26,056 nt of DNA from Bacillota bacterium (GTDB lineage Bacteria > Bacillota > Clostridia > Clostridiales > Clostridiaceae): assembly GCA_023399035.1 (NCBI GenBank), contig JAEWQX010000109.1, positions 1-26,056 of the forward strand, written 5' to 3'. Shown here piece by piece: positions 6,055-13,314 of the stretch; within the stretch, counting starts at the first letter, position 1, and the number at the start of each line of letters is the position of its first letter. The position numbers and the translations under genes are program-made. Under the pieces are notes generated by a model, which saw only the letters and a program-made list of their open reading frames with translations, was not told the DNA's origin and searched no databases.

Positions 6055-7894
6055 CTTCGAAACACTCTCCTTCCTTAAAGTTTACATTAACTCCACATCC
6101 TGTACATCCTTTTCTGCAGTTTTGAGTTAATTCTACTTTTTTAGCTTTTTCATTTTCTCTTTCAAGATATTTTCTATTAACTCCGATATCTATGAAGTCC
6201 CAAGGAAGAATTTCATCATAAGATCTGTCTCTGAATGCGTAGAAGTCTTCATCTAATCCACATTCTTTTAATGAATCCTGCCATATATCATACTTGAAGT
6301 ATTGATTCCATCCATCGAATCTCGCACCTTTTTCAAATGCCTTTATTAAAACATCACATAATCTTCTGTCTCCTCTTGCAAAAACAGATTCCATAACTGA
6401 TGTCTTCTGCTCATGATAGTTATAAACTATACATTTGCTCTTTATTGAATCCTTTACAGCATTAATTTTTTCATTAACCTCTTCTATTCTAGCCATAGGA
6501 GCCCATTGGAATGGTGTAAATGGCTTTGGAACTAAGATTGATGTACTTACTGTAAGTCTTAATCCCTTATTGTTTCCTTTAGCTTTTGGAACAGTCTTAT
6601 ATCTATAAACTATCTTTTCTGCAAGCTGTCCTATACCTCTGCAGTCATCTAATTCTTCATAAGGAAGACCTACCATGAAGTAAAGCTTAAGTGTATTCCA
6701 TCCTGATTCAAACGCACTTGTAGCTGCATCTAATATCTTTTCTTCTGTAAGACCTTTGTTTATTATATCTCTCATTCTCTGAGAACCTGCTTCAGGAGCA
6801 AAAGTTAAACCTGTCTTTCTTACTTTCTGAATGCTCTTTAAAAGATCGACTGAAAATGCATCAACTCTTATTGAAGGAAGTGCAACTCCAACTCTCTGAC
6901 CTTCATGTTCAGCCATTAAATCATCAACTAACCCCTTTATATCTGAGTAGTCACATGTGCTTAATGATGAAAGTGATACTTCCTCATAACCTGTATTTTT
7001 TATCAATTCTCTAGTAAGATCTAATAAATCTTCTCTTGTTTTTTCTCTTACTGGTCTGTAAATCATACCCGCCTGACAGAATCTGCATCCATTTGTACAT
7101 CCTCTGAAAAGTTCTAGAACTACTCTGTCATGAACTATTTCTGTATAAGGAACTATTATATCTGTTGGGAATGGTACCTTAGTATAATTATTTATTATTC
7201 TTTTCTTTACAGTCTTTGGAACATCATCATATTTAGGTTCAAAAGATTTTATTGTTCCATCTTCATTGTAAGTTACATCATATAATGAAGGAACATATAT
7301 ACCTTCAATCTTTGAAATTTCTCTTAAGAATTCTGATTTTTTGCCTTTACCCTTATACTTTTTATAAACATCTAAGACATCGTTCATCATTTCTTCACCT
7401 TCACCTATTTCGAAGAAATCTACAATGTCATATAAAGGTTCTGGATTATATGCACAAGGACCTCCAGCCATAACTATAGGATCATCTTCACTTCTTTCTG
7501 AAGCTCTTATAGGAATGTTACACATATCAAGCATATTTAATACGTTTGTATAACTCATTTCATATTGAAGAGTGAATCCTAACATATCAAAATCATTTAA
7601 AGCATCTTTAGTTTCAAGAGTAAATAACGGAATATTGTTTTGTCTCATTAGCTCTTCCATGTCTGGCCATGGTGCAAATGCTCTCTCACAGTATGTATCT
7701 TCTCTTAAATTTATTGTATGATATAAAATTCTGCTTCCAAGGTGTGACATCCCTACCTCATAAACATCAGGGAAACAAAATGCAAATCTTATATCAACTT
7801 CTTTAGGATCTTTAATTATTTCATTTAATTCTCCACCTATGTATCTTGCGGGCTTTTCAACCTTAAATAAAATATCATCTGAGACTCTGTTCAC
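6038..7894 (-). CDS. TIGR03960-type B12-binding-domain radical SAM protein
   Basis: The 618-residue protein has a cobalamin-binding-like N-terminal domain (about 30-180). A radical SAM domain follows, opened by Cys266, Cys270 and Cys273 in RGCTNGCRFCQAG, the CX3CX2C motif that holds the 4Fe-4S cluster with S-adenosylmethionine. A second cysteine group near the C-terminus (CRKGCTGCGV, from about residue 593) may bind an additional cluster. The family is YgiQ-like and its reaction is not known. The GTG start has AAGGAGG ten bases upstream. The 3' end overlaps the DUF2344 gene by 17 bases, so both are one unit, and the RNase E/G gene follows. The partner arrangement is characteristic of the family. 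Confidence 0.9.
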   Translation of the reverse strand: MNRVSDDILFKVEKPARYIGGELNEIIKDPKEVDIRFAFCFPDVYEVGMSHLGSRILYHTINLREDTYCERAFAPWPDMEELMRQNNIPLFTLETKDALNDFDMLGFTLQYEMSYTNVLNMLDMCNIPIRASERSEDDPIVMAGGPCAYNPEPLYDIVDFFEIGEGEEMMNDVLDVYKKYKGKGKKSEFLREISKIEGIYVPSLYDVTYNEDGTIKSFEPKYDDVPKTVKKRIINNYTKVPFPTDIIVPYTEIVHDRVVLELFRGCTNGCRFCQAGMIYRPVREKTREDLLDLTRELIKNTGYEEVSLSSLSTCDYSDIKGLVDDLMAEHEGQRVGVALPSIRVDAFSVDLLKSIQKVRKTGLTFAPEAGSQRMRDIINKGLTEEKILDAATSAFESGWNTLKLYFMVGLPYEELDDCRGIGQLAEKIVYRYKTVPKAKGNNKGLRLTVSTSILVPKPFTPFQWAPMARIEEVNEKINAVKDSIKSKCIVYNYHEQKTSVMESVFARGDRRLCDVLIKAFEKGARFDGWNQYFKYDIWQDSLKECGLDEDFYAFRDRSYDEILPWDFIDIGVNRKYLERENEKAKKVELTQNCRKGCTGCGVNVNFKEGECFEGAILS

Positions 7895-8196
7895 TAATAT
7901 CTTTCCTCCTTAAAACACTATTGTGTTTTGTCAACTCTGTAAATTAAATTTAAAAGTAGTAACACGTTTATATATTATATATTGCTGAAGTAACTTTCTA
8001 ATAATTTTAGAAATTAAATTTATAGTCTTTAATTCCCACATATAATTTATCAATTGCAATATACATTATTCATACATAAATAAGAAGAAGTATAGCTTCT
8101 ATACTTCTTCTTATTTTGATATCCCTATTCTAACACAATTAATGTTCATTGGGAATATTCTTATTATTTCCATCGTTGTTTAGTTTAAAAACTAAA
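7895..8196. other. 302-base intergenic region before the radical SAM gene
   Basis: The gap contains the terminator of the upstream S-layer-like gene (8078-8116). It also has an AT-rich stretch with TATATAATATATAA near 7970-7985 that could supply a -10, and a 7-bp inverted repeat AAAACAC-TATT-GTGTTTT at 7912-7929 next to the ribosome binding site. No convincing -35 was found and no coding sequence is apparent. Confidence 0.5.
8078..8116 (-). terminator. Long hairpin terminator after the S-layer-like gene
   Basis: The arms are perfect over 18 bp (AAATAAGAAGAAGTATAG and its complement) around a CTT loop. The T content after the stem on either strand is only moderate, but the stem itself contains the T-rich 3' side. 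It may act in both directions. Confidence 0.75.
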
Positions 8197-8988
8197 TTAT
8201 TTTATATATCTGTTATTATTTTGAGAAACTATATTGTAAATATATGAAGCTGCCTTTGCATTGCTTACAAATATGTTCTCATTAAAGCAGCCTTTAGAAT
8301 CTCCCTTAATTATGCCTAACCCATAACATATATCTGCATATCCTAAATATTCATCATCAATTGCATCATTAAATACACTATTAAAAATTTTAGAATTTTG
8401 TGCTAACTTTTCATAGCCTAAATATCTTGTAATGAATTTTGCTGCTTCTTTATTAGTAACAGCACCTAATGCATTGCGTTCTTCCTTTTTTATTATTCCT
8501 CTATCTATAAGCATATTATACATTTCATCTTCAGAATAATTACGAATTTCTGGTGACAGCATATATTTTAAAAAGTTTATCTGAGTTATATTGTTGTCAG
8601 GATTAAATTTGTCTCCTGGTATATAATATCCATTATCTAAAAGCTCCTTGACTGTTTTTTCACACCAGTGCCCCTGAATATCGCCATACTGTGGAATATC
8701 ACTAGATTTATACTCATTACCCCACCTGTCTATCTTTTTCCCCGAAAGTGCATCTATAAAATATCCTCTGTCTGCTTTTGAAAAAATATATACTAATTCA
8801 GCTTCATTGTTTTCATTAAGAACATAATGTAAACCAAAACTTCCTGCTTCATTAAATATATTAAAAGCATCATCTTTTGTAATAGCCTGGCTTACATCTG
8901 GAAGATTCACATTATCATACCATATGTCATTATATGAAACTATACTTCCTGTTAACTTATCTATAGATACTGTCAGTCTGTTACTCAA
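8197..8988 (-). CDS. N-terminally truncated YcdB/PepSY plus S-layer-homology protein (probable remnant)
   Basis: The 263-residue frame begins with half of a PepSY/YcdB-type domain (LTVSIDKLTGSIVSYN, residues 5-20). It continues with a second partial one (about 36-90), then S-layer-homology-like segments at about 98-145 (IPQYGDIQGHWCEKTV) and about 205-253. Such proteins are exported and attach to the wall, yet no signal peptide or membrane segment is present. The only start is TTG with a poor ribosome binding site. Family-like sequence (QINGKDYLSN) continues in frame for seven codons upstream of the TTG until a TGA. I conclude the 5' part has been lost and the gene is probably inactive. It sits between the M50 protease gene and the radical SAM gene, where no such gene is expected. 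Confidence 0.7.
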   Translation of the reverse strand: MSNRLTVSIDKLTGSIVSYNDIWYDNVNLPDVSQAITKDDAFNIFNEAGSFGLHYVLNENNEAELVYIFSKADRGYFIDALSGKKIDRWGNEYKSSDIPQYGDIQGHWCEKTVKELLDNGYYIPGDKFNPDNNITQINFLKYMLSPEIRNYSEDEMYNMLIDRGIIKKEERNALGAVTNKEAAKFITRYLGYEKLAQNSKIFNSVFNDAIDDEYLGYADICYGLGIIKGDSKGCFNENIFVSNAKAASYIYNIVSQNNNRYIK

Positions 8989-9031
8989 ATAATCTTTTCC
9001 ATTTATCTGTCATGTACTTTGATTTATCAGC

Positions 9032-9085
9032 AATAACCATTGATCCTAATAATCTTATATAACTCATTTATAATCAATGGTTATT
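9032..9085. repeat. 13-bp perfect inverted repeat spanning the end of the M50 gene
   Basis: AATAACCATTGAT (9032-9044) and ATCAATGGTTATT (9073-9085) are exact complements separated by 28 bases. The right arm covers the last codons and the stop of the M50 protease gene. No T run follows on the minus strand, so it is not a standard terminator. Confidence 0.75.
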
Positions 9086-9928
9086 CTTTATTTTAATATA
9101 GTCTTCCAGCGTAATATTTCCATACTCCTTTAAAGCCATAATAAGTTCATCTTCATGTATTATAGTAATAAGCCTCATATCATCGTCAAGAATGTAAAAA
9201 CTATTAAACTTATTCTTATCAACGAGAGTTAATACATTGACCAGCCCTTTTTTATAATATACAGAAATAGATTTATTCTCCATATAATTATATCTTTTTA
9301 GTCTCCTTACTTTTTTAATCATATCATCCATGATTATATACATGGTCTTTTCTTTTTCTAAAAAAGTTGTATATCCCATTAATATCGATGCAAGAAATAA
9401 GCTTATGTTTACCTTATGTAATAAAAGCATTATATTAAATAAAATAAATAATACTCCTGAAATAATAAAACTAATACACTCTGTTAGTTTTTTTGATTTC
9501 TTATATAAAAATTTTTTAGACAATAATATTTCTAAAATTCTTGACCCATCTAATGGGTAAGCAGGTAATAAGTTAAATGCACCTAAGCAAAGATTGATAG
9601 TTATACTACTTTTTAAATAACTTAATTCAAATACACTATACAGGCAAAATAAAATCATACTCATAAGAATATTAAAAACAGGACCTGCCAAATACACAAT
9701 AAACTTATCCTTTTCTAATAATTCATCAAAATCAATTAAATCAGCTTTTACGCCCCAAATGCTGATGTTTATTTTATTAAATGTACATCCAAATCTTTTT
9801 GCTGTAAAAATATGTGCAAATTCATGTAATATTATCCATAAAAAGCTGATTATAACTGACGTTTTAGATTCTGCAATCCACATAAGTGCTAGGAATTCAA
9901 CTAATAAAACTATAATCCATTTTTTCAT
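9074..9928 (-). CDS. SpoIVFB-like M50 family intramembrane metalloprotease
   Basis: This is a 284-residue multi-pass membrane protein of the site-2 protease family, which cleaves substrates within or near the membrane. Metal-binding signatures are intact: HEFAH at residues 35-39 (HExxH) inside a hydrophobic helix, and NLLPAYPLDG at 119-128 with Asp127 as the third ligand. Hydrophobic segments lie at about 3-33, 78-100, 107-122 and 148-185. The C-terminal third (about 195-284) looks like a degenerate CBS-type domain, as in SpoIVFB. In bacilli SpoIVFB activates pro-sigma-K during sporulation. Its place after minCDE and a SpoIVFA-position gene and before rplU matches spoIVFB of Bacillus subtilis. 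The actual substrate here is unproven. Confidence 0.85.
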   Translation of the reverse strand: MKKWIIVLLVEFLALMWIAESKTSVIISFLWIILHEFAHIFTAKRFGCTFNKINISIWGVKADLIDFDELLEKDKFIVYLAGPVFNILMSMILFCLYSVFELSYLKSSITINLCLGAFNLLPAYPLDGSRILEILLSKKFLYKKSKKLTECISFIISGVLFILFNIMLLLHKVNISLFLASILMGYTTFLEKEKTMYIIMDDMIKKVRRLKRYNYMENKSISVYYKKGLVNVLTLVDKNKFNSFYILDDDMRLITIIHEDELIMALKEYGNITLEDYIKIKNNH

Positions 9929-10082
9929 TTCTAACCCCTATAATATTGCTTTCTTTATCAGGTAGACTGATTTTATATGCCTAGCTATAATTTTAGAAAT
10001 TCCAATGAAATTCACTCCATTTCTCTTAATAATAAATTTATTTAACTTATCTCATTTTGCCTTTAAATGTATTTATTATTTA

Positions 10083-10550
10083 TTAAATGCTTTTCGCTCT
10101 TAATTGATTTATATATTCTTTAAAATTCTCCATATAAGATTTTAGATTCTCAGATTTTAAATCTTCAATTTTAAACGTTCCCAATCTGAAATCTCTTGCT
10201 TTAAAATCGCCTATTTCTATGGAATTGAATGCTTCAATAGATTCATCATAATTAAATTCACTTACTACTGCGCCTCTGCACCACAAATAAAAATCATGGA
10301 TATTCTGAATATGTGTGTACTTAAGACCCATAAAACATAATATCAAAAATAAGGACCCTGCAAGTTCCCTTTCTATCCTCTTTATCCAATAGTTCTTTGT
10401 AAAATAACGCGTTTTATCATCAGCATGTGTCATGAAATTATTGCTTCCATGATTATTCGATAAATTCTTCCTGTTTCCCAAATCTTTTTCTCTTGCTTTA
10501 CGATTTAAATTTCTATAATACTCCTCATATGCTGATGCATAGTTTCCCAT
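10083..10550 (-). CDS. Small membrane protein in the spoIVFA position, lacking an M23 domain
   Basis: I place the start at the ATG at 10550, giving 155 residues (MGNYASAYEEYY...), because AAGGGAGG lies five bases before it. An ATG eight codons upstream has no such site and would fall right next to a TATAAT. The protein has a basic, asparagine-rich N-terminal region, one hydrophobic segment at about 62-78 (ELAGSLFLILCFMGL), then an acidic and lysine-rich outer part. SpoIVFA and related clostridial neighbours of M50 proteases have this kind of N-terminal half followed by a LytM/M23 peptidase domain. That domain is absent here, and no remnant is obvious in the following 150 bases. It may be an inhibitor or anchor of the M50 protease. 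Confidence 0.6.
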   Translation of the reverse strand: MGNYASAYEEYYRNLNRKAREKDLGNRKNLSNNHGSNNFMTHADDKTRYFTKNYWIKRIERELAGSLFLILCFMGLKYTHIQNIHDFYLWCRGAVVSEFNYDESIEAFNSIEIGDFKARDFRLGTFKIEDLKSENLKSYMENFKEYINQLRAKSI

Positions 10551-10555
10551 GATAT

Positions 10556-10563
10556 CCTCCCTT
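10556..10563 (-). promoter_or_regulatory. Ribosome binding site deciding the start of the SpoIVFA-position gene
   Basis: AAGGGAGG on the minus strand stands five bases before the ATG at 10550. It falls inside the frame opened by the upstream ATG at 10574, which has no comparable site. Confidence 0.7.
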
Positions 10564-10580
10564 AAATTTCTCATTAGTAA

Positions 10581-10609
10581 ATTATATTTTAGACTTTATA
10601 ATTTTATGA
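10581..10609 (-). promoter_or_regulatory. Possible promoter for the SpoIVFA-position and M50 genes
   Basis: A TATAAT occupies 10586-10581 on the minus strand, directly after the rodA terminator; the -35 at 17 bases (TCATAA) is poor. A sporulation sigma factor could be used instead. The placement fits a separate unit behind rodA. Confidence 0.4.
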
Positions 10610-10623
10610 AAATAAGTTTATCA

Positions 10624-10659
10624 AAATAAAAAAGCCGGCTCAGAATACTGAGTCAGCTT
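10624..10659 (-). terminator. Terminator after rodA
   Basis: The arms AAGCTGACTCAG and CTGAGCCGGCTT (one G-T pair, one mismatch, 4-base loop) are followed by a T-rich run TTTTATTTT on the minus strand, 19 bases past the rodA stop. Confidence 0.88.
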
Positions 10660-10678
10660 ATAATTCATCTTATAGTGT

Positions 10679-11809
10679 TTAAAAATGTATTTTCTTTCTT
10701 CTCATTCCTACATTAAGTACAAGTCCTACAGATATTACTGTTGTGAGAAGTGAGCTTCCTCCATAACTTATAAGAGGAAGTGTAATTCCTGTAATAGGCA
10801 GTAATCCTATTGTCATCCCTATATTCTGTATTATTGCAAAAAGAAAATATGATACTATCCCTACACAGATAACTGATCCGCATATATCCTTTGATGTTCG
10901 CGCTATTGAAATCATCTCATAGATTAAAAATCCATAGAGAATCAACAGGAATATTGCTCCTAACATTCCTAACTGTTCTGCAATTGCTGAAAATATAAAA
11001 TCTGTATGTACTTCTGGAACATTCTGTGCTGCATATCCTGTACTTGCATCTGCCTTTAATGAAGGCCTGCTTCCAAATATTCCTCCAGAACCTATTCCTA
11101 TCAACGATTGAGTTAAATGATATCCATTCCCTGCATAATCTGCTTCTGGATTTAAAAAACCAGTAAATCTGCTTTTCTGATATGCTGGTATGAAGCTCGA
11201 ATTAAGAACTATGATTATAGCAAGGCAGAGAGATGCCAATCCTCCTCCTATAATTTTCATATCCAATCCTGATACAAAAAATATTCCAAGTACTATAAAG
11301 AAACATACCATAGTCATTCCCATGTCTGGCTGTATAATAATAAACAAAACTGGAACTGCTGCATAAAAGACTAACGTAAAAAAGTTTTTAACATCATTTA
11401 TTTTTCCATCCATTTCATCAAGCTTTTTTGCAAGCATAAGAATTATTCCTATCTTTGCAATTTCAGATGCCTGTAATGAAAGCGGTCCTAATCTGATCCA
11501 TCCTTTAGCACCATTAATTTCTGATCCAAAAAACATTGTTGCTATCAAGAGTAATACTGATCCCCAATAAAATAGAGATACGTAATTCATCATTATTGTA
11601 TAATCAATTGATAAGAATACATACAATACTACCAAAGATATTATAAGCCATACAAACTGCTTAAAAGCAAATCCATCATACTGGCCTCCTTTAGTACATA
11701 GATATATATTTAGTATTCCATATAAAACTAATGAAATCATTGAAAACAGAAGTGTTTTATCAATATCCTTTATAAGTCTTATATCTAATTTAAACTGCTT
11801 AAACAACAT
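10679..11809 (-). CDS. rodA: RodA/FtsW/SpoVE (SEDS) peptidoglycan glycosyltransferase
   Basis: SEDS proteins polymerise glycan strands from lipid II and pair with a class B penicillin-binding protein. From the ATG at 11809 the protein has 376 residues and about ten membrane segments. Family signatures include GAKGWIRLGPLSLQASEIAKI and QPDMGMTMV in the middle, and near the end GITLPLISYGGSSLL. A longer frame opens at 11842, but GGAGGTG precedes the ATG at 11809 and a TATAAT lies only a dozen bases before the upstream ATG, so the shorter form is preferred. It is a single-gene unit with its own promoter and terminator. Given PBP2 and MreBCD nearby, RodA is likelier than FtsW or SpoVE. Confidence 0.9.
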   Translation of the reverse strand: MLFKQFKLDIRLIKDIDKTLLFSMISLVLYGILNIYLCTKGGQYDGFAFKQFVWLIISLVVLYVFLSIDYTIMMNYVSLFYWGSVLLLIATMFFGSEINGAKGWIRLGPLSLQASEIAKIGIILMLAKKLDEMDGKINDVKNFFTLVFYAAVPVLFIIIQPDMGMTMVCFFIVLGIFFVSGLDMKIIGGGLASLCLAIIIVLNSSFIPAYQKSRFTGFLNPEADYAGNGYHLTQSLIGIGSGGIFGSRPSLKADASTGYAAQNVPEVHTDFIFSAIAEQLGMLGAIFLLILYGFLIYEMISIARTSKDICGSVICVGIVSYFLFAIIQNIGMTIGLLPITGITLPLISYGGSSLLTTVISVGLVLNVGMRRKKIHF

Positions 11810-11811
11810 TT

Positions 11812-11818
11812 CACCTCC
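11812..11818 (-). promoter_or_regulatory. Ribosome binding site deciding the rodA start
   Basis: GGAGGTG on the minus strand precedes the ATG at 11809 by two bases (four from GGAGG). Spacing is short, and the TTG one codon later would be a fallback start. Confidence 0.6.
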
Positions 11819-11853
11819 ATGAAATACATCTTTACATAACATATTTCCTATTA

Positions 11854-11882
11854 ATTATACACTATTATTACTGTATTCTCCA
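11854..11882 (-). promoter_or_regulatory. Sigma-A-like promoter of rodA
   Basis: The minus strand reads TGGAGA (11882-11877), 17 bases, TATAAT (11859-11854). The predicted start near 11847 supports translation from 11809 rather than 11842. Confidence 0.55.
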
Positions 11883-12008
11883 TAATAATAGTCCCTTCAC
11901 ATCAAATAATAATATTTTTGTAATAATTATAAATTAAAAACTAAAAACATTAATTAATTCTCAACAATAATCATTCATATATTTTAAAAATTTGAGTATA
12001 TTTTTATA

Positions 12009-12064
12009 GAAAAAGAAACTGATAAAACAGAAATCCCCTTTCCATTTCAATCAGTTTCTTTTTC
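12009..12064 (-). terminator. Terminator after minCDE
   Basis: Perfect 15-bp outer arms (GAAAAAGAAACTGAT and its complement), with an inner GAAAT/ATTTC stem, end in CTTTTTC on the minus strand. It lies about 150 bases past minE and may act both ways. Confidence 0.8.
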
Positions 12065-12140
12065 CTTTTGATTTTTATTAAGTTCAATAATTTCCTTATA
12101 TAAATATAGTTGATCATAACCATCAACAATGAAAATTTAA

Positions 12141-12210
12141 GATGCTCTGAGAAATTTCAAAGAAATATGCTCATCAGATATCAGTTATCCACTATTCATT
12201 TTCAACTGAA
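12141..12210. repeat. Repeat element next to the minE stop codon
   Basis: Heptad-like units on the minus strand (AGTTGAA, AATGAAT, AGTGGAT, AACTGAT at 12210-12181) are followed by an imperfect hairpin with TCTGAT on one side and CTCAGA on the other (12178-12141). It looks like a compound dispersed repeat rather than a gene or a terminator. Confidence 0.5.
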
Positions 12211-12211
12211 G

Positions 12212-12478
12212 CTATCTTCCTCTTAAATTTTTTATTGGTATATTAGCAACTAATGCTGAAGAAGTATCTCCTTCCTCTGCATTTTTGTTTACTGATATTT
12301 CAACATCGTCTATCTGTATGTCTATATATTTAGATATAACCCCTAATATTTCTTCTCTGATCTTATCTATGATTTCAGGTGCTATTTCACCTCTGTCATG
12401 TATTAAAATCAGTTTTAACCTGTCTTTAGCCACTTCCTTAGGTGTTGGTTTACTACTTAAACTCTTAAAAAAACCCAT
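12212..12478 (-). CDS. minE: MinE, topological specificity factor for division-site selection
   Basis: MinE binds MinD, stimulates its ATPase and drives MinCD away from midcell. The 88 residues have an N-terminal amphipathic tip (MGFFKSL) that can touch the membrane and the MinD-binding segment KDRLKLILIHDRG at about 18-30. The C-terminal dimerisation part is about 35-88. Length and pattern are those of the family. It starts 14 bases after minD behind a GGGGG-type ribosome binding site and is the last gene of minC-minD-minE. Bacillus subtilis has no MinE, so its presence means Min placement here can work by the MinE mechanism. Confidence 0.96.
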   Translation of the reverse strand: MGFFKSLSSKPTPKEVAKDRLKLILIHDRGEIAPEIIDKIREEILGVISKYIDIQIDDVEISVNKNAEEGDTSSALVANIPIKNLRGR

Positions 12479-12492
12479 TTCCCGTTCCCCCT

Positions 12493-13293
12493 TTAATTAC
12501 GCTTAAACAGTTTAAATAAAGATTTGAAAAACCCTTCATTTGTTGTTGTATGTAATTCAAGGAAAGGAACCTGTTCACCAGTTATTCTTCTAGCGATATT
12601 TTTAAAAGCATGACCTGATACTGCTTGCTCATCTAAAACTATAGGTTCTCCTTTATTAGTTGATACTGTTATGTTTTTATCATCAGGAACAACTCCTAAT
12701 AATTCAATTGAAAGGGTTTCTATAATGTCTGATACGTCAAGCATATCTCCATTTTTAGTCATTTCATAATTTAATCTGTTGATTATTACTGAATGATCTT
12801 CTAGGCCTTTTGCATCAAGCTTTCCAATTACCCTGTCAGCATCTCTTACAGATGTTATTTCAGGATTTACAACTACAACTGCTTTATCTGCACCTATAAC
12901 TGCATTTTCAAATCCCTGCTCAATTCCCGCTGGAGAATCAATTAATACATAATCAAACTCTTCTTTTAATTCATTTACAATCTTAAGCATATTCTGTGGA
13001 CTTATATCGTCCTTATCTTTAGTCTGTGCTGTAGGTAAAAGACAAAGATTCTGGAATCTCTTATCCTTTATTAAACCTTGTTTTAATCTGCATCTGCCTT
13101 CAATAACATCAATTATTGTATAAACAATTCTGTTTTCTAATCCTAATAATACATCTAAATTTCTTAATCCAGTATCACCATCAATAACAACTACTTTTTT
13201 ACCTAGTGATGCTAGAGCAGTTCCTATATTGGCTGTTGTTGTTGTCTTTCCAACTCCGCCCTTACCTGAAGTAATAACTATAGACACTCCCAT
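12493..13293 (-). CDS. minD: MinD, septum-site-determining ATPase
   Basis: MinD is a membrane-associated ATPase that recruits MinC and is released by MinE. The 266 residues carry the deviant Walker A motif GKGGVGKT at 10-17, the conserved VIDGDTGLRNLD at about 36-47 and IDSPAGIEQG near 118-127. A C-terminal amphipathic helix rich in F, L and K (GFFKSLFKLFKRN, residues 254-266) is the membrane-targeting sequence. GGAGGG stands well placed before the ATG. It lies 21 bases after minC and 14 before minE. Confidence 0.97.
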   Translation of the reverse strand: MGVSIVITSGKGGVGKTTTTANIGTALASLGKKVVVIDGDTGLRNLDVLLGLENRIVYTIIDVIEGRCRLKQGLIKDKRFQNLCLLPTAQTKDKDDISPQNMLKIVNELKEEFDYVLIDSPAGIEQGFENAVIGADKAVVVVNPEITSVRDADRVIGKLDAKGLEDHSVIINRLNYEMTKNGDMLDVSDIIETLSIELLGVVPDDKNITVSTNKGEPIVLDEQAVSGHAFKNIARRITGEQVPFLELHTTTNEGFFKSLFKLFKRN

Positions 13294-13314
13294 CTTTCAA
13301 ATCCCTCCGACCTT

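Larger units (their letters stand above)
11883..12211. other. Gap between minE and the rodA promoter
   Basis: From minE outward this stretch holds a heptad repeat (12181-12210), an imperfect palindrome rich in TTTC and GAAA (12141-12178), a short GTTGAT/ATCAAC inverted repeat (12108-12126), the minE terminator (12009-12064), then plain AT-rich sequence. No coding sequence is apparent. Confidence 0.55.

Noticed and set aside
7940..7990. A TTGACA next to the radical SAM ribosome binding site considered as a -35
   Set aside because: A -10 at 17 bases would fall on the ribosome binding site itself and no TATAAT-like word is there.
8981..9067. 28-codon minus-strand open frame starting MSYIRLLGSM directly after the M50 gene
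   Set aside because: It has no ribosome binding site, lies in the loop of the 13-bp inverted repeat and resembles no family; it is probably chance in an AT-rich spacer or debris of the truncated gene.
11810..11842. Upstream ATG extending rodA by 11 residues
   Set aside because: The strong GGAGGTG lies inside this extension, before the next ATG, and a TATAAT stands almost at the upstream ATG.
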